The position numbers and the translations under genes were made by a program. 64,000 bases of DNA from Phocoena phocoena (lineage: Eukaryota > Chordata > Mammalia > Artiodactyla > Phocoenidae): positions 37,219,312 through 37,283,311 of the forward strand of contig NC_089232.1 in assembly GCF_963924675.1 (NCBI RefSeq), read 5' to 3'. The notes beneath the pieces are model-generated. The model was given only the letters and a program-made list of their open reading frames with translations. It ran no database searches and was not told where the DNA came from. Positions 12,076 through 23,490 of the stretch are shown here, one piece after another (positions within the stretch are counted from its first letter, which is position 1; each line of letters opens with the position of its first letter).

Positions 12076-12430
12076 TCTTTGGGACCTTATTCTGCTTTTC
12101 AAAATTCAAGTGACCTCTCCAGCTTAATTATTACTGTGGCATAAAAGACAGTCATTTACTACCCAAGATTGCTTCTCTGGCCCCATATGGATGGCATGAG
12201 GATGACTGTGCCTTCTGAACTTTCTCATGTTGACATCCCTAATTACCTTGGCCATTGGCACAGGACCAGTTGGAATGTCAAGTGTGCTATTTGATAATGC
12301 TATAAAAAGACCTATAGCTGCTGCTCTCCAGCCATCTGTGCCTTCCCTTGGCATGATACTATTGCGTAGTTTGTCTTCCGTTGGCATTATTTCTATAGCG
12401 TAGCTTACATCTGCCACTCCTAGGCACTTA
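12076..12430 (-). other. Unassigned segment with a 97-codon open frame
   Basis: The minus strand at 12,124-12,417 is open for 97 codons, starting MADVSYAIEIMPTEDKL, in a patch with higher GC than its surroundings. No domain, splice pattern or repeat family was recognised. It may be an old retroelement or LTR fragment rather than coding. Confidence 0.35.
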
Positions 12431-13130
12431 ATTAGTGATCAAGTTGACATAAAATAGCTTCTTTGGCACTGTTTTTATTTAGAAGAGTTTTATACCTGCA
12501 AACTTCTGAAGCAAGAATTGACATTTACTATATACATTATAATTATATACAATATTATGAATATAGCATTTTCTGACCTCTATTGACTCAAACCTGTCTT
12601 GGATTTCCAAGTTTAAATTTTCCCAGTCAGAAGTCTCTACTCTGAAGAATTACTCTATAAATGAAATGTACCTCTTCTGTTTTAAGACACTGGATTGAGT
12701 GTATACATCAACTTCTCCCTCCTGTGCCACATCTCTATAAATGATGGAACATATGTGTGTGTGGTTAAAATTTATAACTGGAATTCAAATCAAGAATACA
12801 TAAGAGACCGGAAGCTGTGAGGAATCCACTGAAAATTGTAAAACACACAAAATAAGATTGAAAAAAGAAAGCAGAAACCTAAATGTCCAGATAAGATGGC
12901 TCCCAAAGTTGAAAGAAGCACCAAAAGTTCTCCATGCCCTGGGAAAGGGGATACTAGGAATCAGAAAAATGTTCCTGGGATAGCAAGGGTGAATAATCAG
13001 GTTGTAGCAAGGTGGGTGAGTGGAGAAGTCAAAGTAAGTAAATACTGATAAACCCCAGGTATTGTTAGAAAAATAAGGTGATGTGAGTATGTTAAGAATT
13101 TAAGAATATTCACCAGAAAAATATGAAGGG
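12431..13130. other. No recognised feature
   Basis: AT-rich unique sequence with no supported ORF, repeat or RNA gene. Confidence 0.5.
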
Positions 13131-13517
13131 TGATTTTATGAACTGAATTGTGTCCCCCTGTCTTTCCAAATTGATATGTTGAAGCTGTAACCCCTAATGT
13201 GACTGTATTTGGAAGTGAGGCCTTTAAAGATACAGTTAAGGTTAAGTGAGGTCGTGGAGGTGGAGCCCTAATCCAATATGACTGGTGTATTTGTAAGAAG
13301 AGGAAGAGACAACAGGGATGCATGTGCACAGAGGCAAATCCAGCAAGAAGGTGGTCACCTGCAAGCCAATGAGAGAGGCCTCAGGAGAAACCAAACCTGT
13401 CAGCAGCTTCATCTTGAACTTCCAGCCTCCTGAACTGTGAGAAAATAGTATTTCTCTTGTTTAATGTGCCCAGCCTTTGGTATTTTCTTATGGCAGCCCT
13501 AACAGACCAATACAAAT
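13131..13517 (+). mobile_element. MLT1-type LTR (ERVL-MaLR), solo
   Basis: Characteristic blocks in order: GAATTGTGTCCCCCTGTC, ATATGTTGAAGCTGTAACCC, ATGTGACTGTATTTGGAAG, GCCCTAATCCAATATGACTG, CCTCCTGAACTGTGAGAAAA, TATGGCAGCCCTAACAGACC. This is a solitary LTR of a MaLR retrotransposon, with no internal retroviral genes next to it. Confidence 0.9.
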
Positions 13518-13534
13518 GGCGTAACTTTAGAATC

Positions 13535-13884
13535 AGTAAATAAAAACACAGAAAAGAAGACTTGATAAATTATTACAGAACAAATAGGAAATAATCAAAA
13601 GGAAATAAATAAGGGTATGGCAAATAGAAAGTAAAAAATAAGCTGGCAAGAATGTCTAAGCATCAGTAATTATAATGTCAATGAATTAAATTCACCTACT
13701 GAAAATCAGAGACCACAACATTGGATTTTTAAATATCCAGGTATGTGCTGCATATATAAAACATTCCAAACCCAAAATAACATGGTTCAAATGGAAAAAT
13801 ATATATAATAAATGCTTCCAAAACCAACTGTCAGAAGAAAATATCTGAAGACAAAAGTATTAAAAGGGAAAAAGAAGGTGAGGT
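13535..13884 (+). mobile_element. Ancient L1M ORF2 fragment, part 1
   Basis: TATAATGTCAATGAATTAAATTC followed by ATTGGATTTTTAAATATCCAG and TATGTGCTGCATATAT is diverged sense L1 endonuclease-start sequence. The same L1 resumes at 14,710 after an MLT1 insertion (AGATCCTTTATAATAACA). Confidence 0.7.
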
Positions 13885-14709
13885 ACTTTTAAAGCATGTG
13901 CTCAAATTCTTTGATACTTTTTTTTTTTAATTAATTTATTTATTTTTGGCTGTGTTGGGTCTTCGTTTCTGTGTAAGGGCTTTCTCCAGTTGCGGCGAGC
14001 GGGGGCCACTCACTATTGCGGCCTCTTGTTGCGGAGCACAGGCTCCAGACGCACAGGCTCAGTAGCTGTGGCTCACGGGCCCAGCCACTCCACAGCATGT
14101 GGGATCCTCCCAGACCAGGGCTCGAACCCGTGTCCCCTGCATCAGCAGGCAGACTCTCAACCACTGCGCCACCAGGGAAGCCCCAGATACTCCTCTTTTC
14201 GAAAGGTGGTGCCTTATCCTCTCATGCCCTTGAATGTGATCTGGACGTAGTAACTAACTTCAGCTATGAAGTGTGACTTCTGAAACTAGGTAATAAAATG
14301 TGTTGTGGCTTCCTTTTTGCCCCTTTCTCTCTGATCACTTGCTCTGGGGGAAGCCAGCTGCCATGTCATGAGGACATTCAAGCAGCCCTATGGAGAGGCC
14401 CTATGGAGAGGCCTGCATCTGTATGCAGTGAGATACAGATGCGTCTGATGAATGGCCAGTAAGGAACTGCATTTGCCAGCCATGTGAATGAGCCATCTAG
14501 AAGCAGGGCCTTCATACACAAACTTTCAGATGACTGCCCCTCTGGCCAACATCTTGACTGCAACCTCATGAGAGACCCTGAGTCCAAATTGCCCAGTTAA
14601 GTCTTCTTGGATTCCTGACCCTCAGAAATTATGGTATAATTGATGTTTATTGTTTTGAGCTACTAACTTTGGGGGTAATTTGTTGTGCAGCAATTGATAA
14701 CTAATACAG
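13885..14709 (+). mobile_element. MLT1-type LTR (ERVL-MaLR), interrupted by a CHR SINE
   Basis: The LTR starts at about AAAGCATGTGCTCAAATTC, is split by a SINE at 13,919-14,184, and continues with TCGAAAGGTGGTGCC, GGGGAAGCCAGCTGCCATG, GACATTCAAGCAGCC, GACTGCAACCTCATGAGAG, TTTGGGGGTAATTTGTTG and GATAACTAATACAG. It lies inside an old L1, giving the order L1M, then MLT1, then CHR. Confidence 0.88.
13919..14184 (-). mobile_element. CHR SINE, antisense
   Basis: Reads 3' to 5': T-run, GGCTGTGTTGGGTCTTCG, CAGTAGCTGTGGCTCACGG, GGGATCCTCCCAGACCAGG, CTCAACCACTGCGCCACC, AGGGAAGCCCC. The head is tRNA-like, with a B-box equivalent GGTTCGAGCCC. GATACT repeats on both sides as a short target duplication. 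It sits inside an MLT1 LTR. Confidence 0.95.
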
Positions 14710-15144
14710 AGAGATCCTTTATAATAACATAGTTGATAATCATAGAAATAACCCATCAAATAGAGATAGCACTATTCATTTAACTACAGAGCTCCAAAAT
14801 ATATTCTTAAAAAAAAAAAAAACCTTCAAGGAAAAGTTGAAAAATCCACAAAGTGCAGGATGTTAGCACACCCTTCTCTGAAAACCATACACTGAGAAGG
14901 AAAAAGACAGTAAGGATATTAAGGATTTTAATAACATAATTAGAAAACTTGACCTAATGAAGATACGTTTAATAAACATTATTAAACATATTAAAGAATG
15001 CATATTATTAATAAAGTCATTTAAAATAATCATATCTAAGCCACCAAGGAAATATCAACATATTCCAAATATTTCTACCACAGAAACCATATTCAGTGAC
15101 TTCTGTGCAGTAAAAGTAAAAATTAACTACAAAAAGATCACCCC
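14710..15144 (+). mobile_element. Ancient L1M ORF2 fragment, part 2
   Basis: Sense endonuclease-region sequence: AGATCCTTTATAATAACATAG, ACTACAGAGCTCCAAAATAT, GAAAACTTGACCTAATGAAG, ACTTCTGTGCAGTAAAAG. It ends with the 14-bp segment (AAAAAGATCACCCC) duplicated around the next SINE. Confidence 0.75.
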
Positions 15145-15470
15145 AGGACTTCCCTGGTGGCGCAGTGGTTGACAGTCCGCCTGCCGATGCAGGGGACACG
15201 GGTTCGTGCCCTGGTCCGGGAAGATCCCACATGCCACAGAGCAACTAAGCCTGTGCGCCACAACTACTGGGCCTGCACTCTAGAGCCTACAAGTCACAGC
15301 TACTGAGCCCACGTGCCTAGAGCCCATGCTCCACAACAAGAGAAGCTACTGCAATGAGAAGCCTGTGCACCACAACAAAGAGTAGCCCCCGTTCACCACA
15401 ACTAGAGAAGGCCCGTGCACAGCAGTGAAGACCCAATGCAGCCAAAAATAAATTAATTAAATTTTTTAAA
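15145..15470 (+). mobile_element. CHR SINE, long form, sense
   Basis: Starts AGGACTTCCCTGGTGGCGCA and carries GGTTCGTGCCCTGG (B-box region), then the long body (TGAGAAGCCTGTGCACCACAA) and an AT-rich tail. Target duplication AAAAAGATCACCC lies at 15,131-15,143 and 15,471-15,483. Confidence 0.97.
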
Positions 15471-15955
15471 AAAAAGATCACCCTGATAAAAAATAACATG
15501 TGCCCCCAAATTTAACAACATACTTATTAATAACTCTTTGGCTAAAGGTGATCTCAAAGTGGAAATTATAAACTTATAACTTAATGACAATGAAAATTTC
15601 AAGGTCTGTGGCTTGCAGCCAAAGCAGTAATACTCAGAAGAAATTTCATAGCCTTAAATTTATTATTTTTTTAAAAAGATTGAAAATAAATGACCTGTGC
15701 TTTCATCTCAAGAGAACAAAGACAAATCCAAAGAATGTAGAGAAATGAAATTAATGAAGATAAAAGAATTAAATTTTTTAAAGTAGAGTTTCTCAATAAA
15801 ATCAAAGCCATTTTCTAGAAAAGACCTGTAAGATAATAGTTTAGAAAAATATCATCAAGGCATAGAAAAAGAAGACAAACACACACACACAAACTAGGAT
15901 TGAAAAGGACATAATTACGGCAAAGGAAATTTGTTTTTAAAGGGAGGATACTATT
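15471..15955 (+). mobile_element. Ancient L1M ORF2 fragment, part 3
   Basis: The same L1 continues after the SINE: AAACTTATAACTTAATGACA, GCCAAAGCAGTAATACTCAG, AGAAATTTCATAGCCTTAAA, TCTCAAGAGAACAAAGACAAA. The frame is destroyed. Confidence 0.75.
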
Positions 15956-16244
15956 AATTTTGTTTTCAATTTATTTTTATCATGGATAAAAAACAGAGGG
16001 AATAAAATAATGAACTGCCATATACCAATCACCTAACTTCAACAAGTACCTATACATGACCAAACAGTTTTCATTTATATTTCCAACCACCCTACATCCC
16101 ATTTTGGATTATTTTGAAGCAACGTATTATTTTACTTTAAATGCTTCATTATATATCGCTGAAAGAGAAGTTCTGTTGGTTTTTTTAAAGAAACATCATC
16201 ACAATACTATTATTAAATCTAAAGAAATTCCTCTTAGTTTCTTA

Positions 16245-16564
16245 TTTATTTATTGGCTGCATCAGGTCTTAGGTGCAGCACGCGGGATCTTTTGTTGCGG
16301 TACACAGGCTTCTCTCTAGTTGTGGCACGCAGGCTTAGTAGTTATGGCTCATGGGCTCCAGAGTGAGTGGGCTCTGTAGTTGTGGTGTGCGAGCTCCAGA
16401 GTGCGTCGGCTCTCTCGTTGCAGCATGCAGGCTCTCTAGTTGTGGCGCGCAGGCTTAGCTGCCCTGTGGCATGTGGGATCCTAGTTCCCCAACCAGGGAT
16501 GGAACTGGCATCCACTGCATTGCAGGGCAGATTCTTAACCACTGGACCACCAGGGAAGTCTCTC
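16245..16564 (-). mobile_element. CHR SINE, long form, antisense
   Basis: TTATTTATTGGCTGCATCAGG at the tail, GGCATGTGGGATCCTAGTTC, ending CCACTGGACCACCAGGGAAG. Target duplication CTCTTAGTTTCTTA (16,231-16,244) and CCCTTAGTTTCTTA (16,565-16,578), one mismatch. Confidence 0.95.
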
Positions 16565-16715
16565 CCCTTAGTTTCTTAATATCATCAAATCCAATTGATG
16601 TTCAGATTTCTCTGTTATCTCCAGAAGTATTTATTTTAAAAAATCTAAAAGGTAGTTGTATCTCAGGATCAACCAGGTCCAACGTTACATTTGGTTGATG
16701 TGTCTCAGTGGTTTA

Positions 16716-17042
16716 AAGTCTATTTTTTTTCTTTTTTGTATTTATTTAAAATTTTATTTATTTATTTATATATATTTTTGGCCGTGTTGGGTCTTTGTTA
16801 CTGCGCGTGGGCTTTCTCCAGTTGCGGTGAGCTGGGGCTACTCTTCGTTGTGGTGCATGGGTTTCTCGTTGCGGTGGCTTCTCTTGTTGCGGAGCACGGG
16901 CTCTAGGCCCGCAGGCTTCAGTAGTTGTGACACATGGGCTTAGCTGCTCCACCGCATGTGGGATCTTCCCGGACCAGGAATTGAACCCATGTACCCTGCA
17001 CTAGAAGGCGGATTCTTAACCACTGCGCCACCAGTGAAGTCC
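16716..17042 (-). mobile_element. CHR SINE, long form, antisense
   Basis: AT-rich tail, GGCCGTGTTGGGTCTTTG, GGGATCTTCCCGGACCAGG, ending CCACTGCGCCACCAGTGAAG. Exact 12-bp target duplication CTCAGTGGTTTA at 16,704-16,715 and 17,043-17,054. Confidence 0.97.
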
Positions 17043-17340
17043 CTCAGTGGTTTATTCTAATCTGAGTTCCGGCTTTCTCTCTTTTCCCCACTTGTTTTGC
17101 AGTTTTGCTGTTGAATAAACTGAACCATTTGCCCTATAGAGTTTCTTATATTTTGACATGTGCCAACCTCATATCTTTGGAGTGCTTATTAATATGTTCC
17201 TCTGTCTCCTGTGTTTCCTGTAAACCATTAGTTCTTTTGGGTCTGTTTCAAGTGACCATTTTTTCTCCTGGTTAGTGTCACATCTTCTTAGTCCTTCTCA
17301 CCAAAAGTGAGGTCATCACTTTTGGTTTTATCCTTCATTT

Positions 17341-17411
17341 ATAGTATATATATATATACTATATATAATATATATATATATAAAATATATAGTATATATA
17401 TATATATAAAA
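17341..17411. repeat. TA-rich palindromic microsatellite
   Basis: Alternating TA runs include ATAGTATATATATATATACTAT, which is self-complementary and is repeated in part 30 bases later. It could form a cruciform and is likely variable. Confidence 0.9.
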
Positions 17412-17510
17412 CTAAAGATGCATATATATTCATCTATATCCCTGTTTTTAAATAAAACTTCTGTTTTAGTGTTTTAGTAGCATATTAAAACATTGTTTGG
17501 AAACTTGATG

Positions 17511-19557
17511 GTTTTTTGTTTTTTTTAAATTTTATTGAAGCATAGTTGATTTACAATGTTGTGTTAATTTCTGCTGTACAGCAAAGTGATTCAGTTATAC
17601 ATATATTCTTATTCATATTCTTTTCCATTATGGTTTATCACAAGATATTGAATATAGTTCCCTGTGCTATACAGTAGGACCTTGTTCTTTATCCATCCTA
17701 TATATAATAGTTTGAATTTGCTAATCTCACACTCTCAATCCTTTCCTCCCCCCCACCCCTTGGCAACCGCAGTTCTGTTCTCTATGTCTGTAAGTCTGTT
17801 TCTGTTTCATAGATTTGTTCTTTTGTGTTATATTTTAGATTCCACATAAAGTGGTATCATATGGTATTTGTCTTTCTCTCTCTGACTTACTTCATTTAGT
17901 TTGATAATCTCCAGATCCATCCATGTTGCTGCAAATGGCATTATTTCATTGTTTTTCATGGCTGAGTAATATTCCAGTGTGTGTGTGTGTGTGTGTATAA
18001 ATATATATATACACATACACGTACATATACACATATCACATCTTCTTTACCCATTCATCTATCGATGGACATTTAGATTATGTCCATATCTTGACTATTG
18101 TAAATAGTGCTGCTATGAACATAGGGGGTGCATGTATATTTCCTAATTATAGTTTTGTCTGGGTATATGCCCAGGAGTGGGATTGCTGGATCATATGATA
18201 GCTCAATTTTTAGTGTTTTTAAGGAACCTCCATACTGTTCTCCATAGTGGCTGTACCAATTTACATTCCTACCAACAGTGTTAAGAGGGTTCCCTTTTCT
18301 CCCCATCCTCTCCATCATTTATGATTTGTAGACTTTTTAATTATAGCCATTCTGACTGGTGTGAGATGGTACCTCACTGCAGTTTCGATTTGCATTTCTC
18401 TGATAATCAGCGATGATGAGCACCTTTTCATGTGCCTGTTGGCCATCTGTATGTCTTCCTTAGAGAAATGTTTATGTCTTCTGCCCATTTTTTGATTGGG
18501 TTGTTTGCTTTTTCGTTATTGCGTTGTATGCGCTGTTTATATATTTTGGAAATTAAGCCCTTGTCGGTTGCATCATTTGCAAATATCTTCTCCCAGTCTG
18601 TAGGTTGTCTGTTCTGTTTATGGTTTCCTTTGCTGTGCAAAAGCTTAGAGGTTTGATTAGGTCCCATTTGTTTATTTTTGCTTTTATTTCTATTGCCTTG
18701 GGAGACTGACCTAAGTAAACATTGGTGTGATTTATTTAAGAGAATGTTGTGCCTATGTTCTCTTCTAGGAGTTTTATGGTGTCATGTCTTATATTTAAGT
18801 CTTCAAGCCACTTTGAACTTACTTTTGTGTATAGTGTGAGGGTGTGTTCTAACTTCATTGATTTACATGCAGCTGTCCAACTTTCCCAGAACCACTTGCT
18901 GAAGAGACTATGTCTTCCCATTTGTATATTCTTGCCTCCTTTCTTGAAGATTAGTTGAACATAGCTGTGTGGGTCTATTTCTGGGCTCTCTATTCTGTTC
19001 CATTGATTCATATGTCTGTTTTTGTGCCAGTATCACACTGTTTTGATTACTGTAGCTTTGTAGTATTGTCTGAAGTCTGGGAGGGTTATTTTTCTTCAGG
19101 ATTGCTTTGGCAATTCTGGGTCTTTTATGTTTCCATATAAATTTGAGGATTATTTGTCCTAGTTCTGTGATAAATGTCATGGGTAATTTGATAGGGATTA
19201 CATTAAATCTGTAGATTGCTTTGGGTAGAATAGTCATTTTAACAATTTTAATTCTTCCAATCTTAGAGCATGGCATATCTTTCCATTTCTTTAAATCATC
19301 TTCAATTTCCTTTACTAATGTTTTGTAGTTCTCAGCATATAAGTAAGTCTTCCACCTCCTTGGTGAGGTTTATTCCTAAGTTGTTTTTTTTTAGATGTGA
19401 TTTTAAAAGGGATTGTTTATTTACATTCTGTTCTGATATTTCATTGTTAGTGTAAAGAAACTCTACTGATTTCTATATGTTAATCTTATATCCTGCTACC
19501 TTGCTGAATTCATTTATCAGTAGTTTTGTGAGTCTTTAGGGTTTTCTATATATAGTA
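17511..19557 (-). mobile_element. LINE-1, 5'-truncated, antisense (2 kb)
   Basis: The left T-run is the poly(A) end, followed by the 3' UTR (GAAGCATAGTTGATTTACAA, CCCTGTGCTATACAGTAGG) and reverse-complement ORF2 from the C-terminus to the region after the RT motif (TTTGCTTTGGGTAGAATAG). Minus-strand open pieces of 79-122 codons still show L1 ORF2 text such as [14 protein letters not shown]. Stops and frameshifts separate them, so ORF2 is dead. It is truncated near 19,557. A degenerate duplication around AACTT.ATTTTG is possible but not clear. Confidence 0.95.
17977..18040 (-). repeat. TG/TA microsatellite inside L1
   Basis: GTGTGTGTGTGTGTGTGTGT followed by ATATATAT and CACATACACGTACATA, right beside GAGTAATATTCCA of the antisense L1. 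It is at the same L1 position as the arrays at 4,183 and 25,945. Confidence 0.95.
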
Positions 19558-19619
19558 ACTTAATTTTGTTATAATATCCTGGGAATAACTCTGATCATTC
19601 TATATAGCAGTATATAAAA

Positions 19620-19815
19620 TGATCAGAAGACTTTTAAAAAGTATGATAATATATACAACAGCGCAATAAACATGAAAACTTAGTGAACGTGAATAAAATG
19701 AAAAAATTGAATTGACTAAAATAGATGAATTTAAATAAACCAGTAGCTCCAAGGACAAAATTCAAACAAGCCAAAAATATAACTCCTAAAAAAAAGCAGT
19801 AGGTTTTATTTATGA
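19620..19815 (+). mobile_element. Ancient L1M ORF2 fragment, sense
   Basis: ATATACAACAGCGCAATAAAC, GAACGTGAATAAAATGAAAAA, GAATTTAAATAAACCAGTAGC, AAGCCAAAAATATAACTCC match the ORF2 region between endonuclease and RT. It may continue the L1M of 13,535-15,955. Confidence 0.6.
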
Positions 19816-20565
19816 ATTAAAAACTTAAAAACTTATTCTAACATGAAAATAAGTCATTCCAAGTAAATTCTCCATTTGGTAACAAAATCTAAATTCTTTA
19901 CATATATTTTCACATTTAAAATAATTATTCATTGTTCTTATATAAAAAAGATTATTTATGTAGATACTTATGTAGACATTAAGAACTGATTACTAAAATT
20001 TATATTAATATAAATGTAACTATGAGATAAATTATTTCATAGACTTCCTTATCTTGAAAGTTACTTTTCCCTCAAATCTACAAATATGATATTTCTAAAA
20101 TATTATCAGAAATATTTTATTCCTAATTCTTAAAATTTCTTATTAACCAGATTTGTCCTATGAAAAGAAATGTTATTTTAAATAAGTACAAAGAGAAGTG
20201 TATCAACATTTTACTTTACTTGAAATAAAGCAGCATGAAATTAAATGTTCTGAAAGCAGTTTTGGACAAGGCTTAAAGCTGCAAAGCTTGTAGTTAATGA
20301 ATTTAAAATTTATATTATCAACTGATTTGAACTAAGTAAAATATTATAGCAGGGAGGGCCAGAACATGGTAGTCTTAAATGTGTAGAAGCTGTTGCATGT
20401 CTTTGTAAGTGCTTCTGTTATCTCATACAAACCTATCAATCCCCAGAAGCATAACAAAAATTAGAAAAGGTTATAACAACATCATTACGTTATAATAGTT
20501 AAACTTATCTGTCAGTGACTAGTCCAAAGTATGATTTCAAGATGAAAATCTACTCAGGATTTTTT
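19816..20565. other. No recognised feature
   Basis: Very AT-rich unique sequence without ORF or repeat. Confidence 0.5.
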
Positions 20566-20577
20566 TTAGCTTTGAAT

Positions 20578-20699
20578 AGTTTTTTTCTTTTTTGGTTTTG
20601 CTGCACGGCTTGCACAATCTTAGTTCCCCAACCAGAGACTGATTCCGGGCCCTCAGCAGTGAAAGCATCGAGTCCTAACACTGGACCACCAGGGACTCC
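20578..20699 (-). mobile_element. Short CHR-type SINE, antisense
   Basis: T-run, GGTTTTGCTGCACGGC, TCTTAGTTCCCCAACCAG, ending CACTGGACCACCAGGGA. Target duplication TTAGCTTTGAAT (20,566-20,577) and TTAGCTTTAAAT (20,700-20,711). Confidence 0.9.
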
Positions 20700-20711
20700 T
20701 TAGCTTTAAAT

Positions 20712-21393
20712 GCTTTTTGTTGTAAATCTGCATATTCATTATAGTAGTACATTAAATACCACCTGTGAAAGGTAATGAGCTCCCAGGAATAACAAGTCTT
20801 TTATTCCAGATCTTAGATGATACTGAGAGAATATGTAAAAATTTAAACATGGATCATAGCCAAAGACTCAGTGTTTGTCATCTTTTGTTCAGTGGAAGCC
20901 AATTTCACTTAATAGTGCTAAAAGATGTTACTAATATAAGTCAGTTTGGCAAACAGTAAATTAAAAATTGTCACTGAGAATGACAGAAACTAAATAGTTC
21001 ATTCTTGTGAATATTTTTCTGAAAACTTGCTTCCACATTAGTAACACTTTTATAATAAAACCATTCATAACTAGGTAATCCTGATTGGGTGGCAGTAAAG
21101 GTTGGGATTTATCAATATGACACTTTCAGATCTACTGTCATCTATGTTATCCCTTTAGACCCATTACATGCCATTTTAATCTTACACAATAAGTCTCCAA
21201 AAAGAGACCAAGGAAACAAAAAAGGACTGTACAACTTACAATGTCTCCTTGTGCCATGTGCCTCCGAGACACATGATTCTAAACATCTAAGTATGGTACG
21301 GTAACACAGTTCACTAGTATGTGAAAACCTTGATGGATGGGCATCAGGGGGTAGATACATGTTTTATGGGGCTTGAAACTTATACTTCTGAAG
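20712..21393. other. No recognised feature
   Basis: Unique-looking sequence. A 71-codon open frame on + at 21,089-21,304 has no recognisable content. Confidence 0.45.
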
Positions 21394-21406
21394 AAAAATA
21401 ATTTAA

Positions 21407-21804
21407 TTGACCTAGAGAATATTATGCTTAGTAAAATAAGTCATAGAAAGACAAATACTGTATATTATCACTTAGATATGGAATCTAAAAAATAAAACAA
21501 ACAAATATATATAACAAAACAGGATAAGACTCACAGATATAGAAAACAAACCAATAGTACCAGTGGGGAGACAGAAAGGTGGGAGGGTCAAGATAGGGGT
21601 ATAGGATTAAGATATACAAACCTCTATGTATAAAAAAGATAAGCAACAAGGATATATTGTACAGCACAGGGAAATATAGCCATTATTTTATAATAACTTT
21701 AAATGGAGTATAATCTATAAAAATACTGAATCACCATGCTGTACACCTGAAAATATTATAATATTGTAAATCCACTATACTTCAATTTAAAAAAGAAAGT
21801 TAAA
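21407..21804 (+). mobile_element. LINE-1, severely 5'-truncated, sense 3' end
   Basis: Starts within the ORF2 terminus (TTGACCTAGAGAATATTATGC), then has the 3' UTR (GGGAGACAGAAAGGTGGG, TTGTACAGCACAGGGAAATA, AATCCACTATACTTCAATTT) and an A-rich tail. Exact target duplication AAAAATAATTTAA at 21,394-21,406 and 21,805-21,817. Confidence 0.95.
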
Positions 21805-21817
21805 AAAAATAATTTAA

Positions 21818-22829
21818 CATTTCAAGTACAAAATTAGGTACTGGGAAGGATATGTACAAATAAGAGGCAGAGAAGCTTATGCTTTATAAACTTTGTAGTA
21901 AATTTACCTCTGCATCTGGCACGTAGTAAACACTCCATAATTATTTGTGGAATAATTTTTGATTAATAAGTATTAATTAAATTTAAGGTCAAGATGAGAA
22001 AGGCATGACTTTCCCAGTAGTGGTCTCTTGCAGTGTATTTAATACAATATCATTTAACAGTACCTTAGCCTTAGTCTCAACCAGCTTTACTGCATGTCCT
22101 CTATTCTTGTATGTGCTGTCCTAATCAAGTGAAAGACATGAAAATGAAATACAAAGCCAAGTGGCTTTTACTTTCTTGACTTATTTAGAATATGACCATT
22201 TCCCAGGGGTATATGAACATATTTAACTGTATATACCCAACATTTAAACTAAATTGAAACACTAAAACTATCTAAAAGTTAAAAAATAAATGTATCCAGA
22301 GGATAGCCAATTGTGGGGGGTGATATAGATACTAGATGTCTTTTATCACACTGTAAAGATTCATGCATGAACTGTCTCAAACTGAGAGGTATGGAGTTAC
22401 AGAAATATACTCTCTACTGCATTTTACTAAAAACTACATTCATATATATGAATAGTGAGAAGGTCCACAGAAAGATTAAGAAATGAAAACCTTCATGGTA
22501 CAGATATAATTTCAACTCAAGAACTGTTAAGCCTTATTACCTTCTTGAAATTAATGACCCCAAATTCCCTATAACAGTTAAAAAATTAAGAGTAGAAATC
22601 ACAGAATTAAGAATGAGAGAGAGAGAGTATGTTCCAGAAATAATTTGTGGACCACAGATCTTATAGCCAACACTTACATCACTGTTAAACATAAAATACT
22701 AACATTAGTAACTCACAAAAAAATTGATATTTTTTATGGGTAACTTTCTTTTTCACTGATTTATATGCCTATATACTAGTGCTATTATATAGTCTTAATG
22801 TTAACTAGAATAAGTCTTAGATACTCTTG
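21818..22829. other. No recognised feature
   Basis: AT-rich unique sequence; a short GA run lies at about 22,615. No ORF or repeat is supported. Confidence 0.45.
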
Positions 22830-23090
22830 ACCATTTAATTGCACATACAAATTTTAAGATCAACTTGTCAAGTTCCGTGAAAAATATTGAAGGGATTTTG
22901 ATTGAATTCCACTGAATTTTACAGATTATTTGGGGTCAGAATTGATATCTTTATGATGTATAATCTTTTCAGCCATAAGCAGGTGTATATCTGTATTTTA
23001 ATCAGGTGTTCATTTATGTCACTCAGTAATGGGTGGTAATTTCTTCTTAAATGCATTGTATATCTTTTGCTTATTTTCAGTGAAGAATCA
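22830..23090 (-). mobile_element. Ancient L1M ORF2 fragment, antisense
   Basis: ATCAACTTGTCAAGTTCCGTG, GAAGGGATTTTGATTGAATTC, GATTATTTGGGGTCAGAATTG are the reverse complement of the L1 ORF2 region after RT. Confidence 0.7.
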
Positions 23091-23477
23091 CACATAAATT
23101 TTGCCAGAGACAAGAAGATAGGAGAAAAAGCTGCCTTAGCTTATTTGTAAGACTAGTATAACTTTAATACCAGTTGAGGGCTTGTTAGCAGTCAAGTGCA
23201 AGTAAAGTGATAGAATTTCTTAAGAACACAGATGCACTTATATAATACTGTACAGCAACTATACCTCAGTGAAAAAAAACATAAATGCAAAAGTATTAAA
23301 TAAAACACTAGCAAACTGAATACCGGAGTATATATATTTTTAAATTACTGCTAATTTCTTCATTGAATATAAGGATCTATTATGAAAGTATCATGCCACT
23401 CTTGGATTAAAAAAGAAAATCAACATGATTTTTTCAATTGATATACATTTAAGTTGCTTCTGATTTTTTATCGTTTT
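23091..23477. other. Unassigned; short sense L1M piece
   Basis: AAAACACTAGCAAACTGAATAC at about 23,300 resembles sense L1 ORF2. The remainder is unassigned. Confidence 0.4.
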
Positions 23478-23490
23478 AAGTACTGCTGTC

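Larger units (their letters stand above)
15956..17340 (-). other. Old interspersed repeat, tentatively L1M-type 3' end, antisense
   Basis: GAACTGCCATATACCAATCACC, TTGGATTATTTTGAAGCAACG, AATATCATCAAATCCAATTG, GAATAAACTGAACCATTTGCC, TTCCTCTGTCTCCTGTGTTTCC resemble a dispersed mammalian repeat that I associate with old LINE 3' regions. The family is uncertain. Two CHR SINEs with clear duplications interrupt it. No gene is present. Confidence 0.45.

Noticed and set aside
13131..14709. Possible endogenous retrovirus
   Set aside because: Both are solitary MLT1-type LTRs; no gag, pol or env-like sequence lies between or beside them.
15145..15240. tRNA-like gene signals (A and B boxes) in SINE heads
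   Set aside because: They are the tRNA-derived promoters of CHR SINEs, followed by SINE body and A-tail, not tRNA genes; the same holds for every CHR copy.
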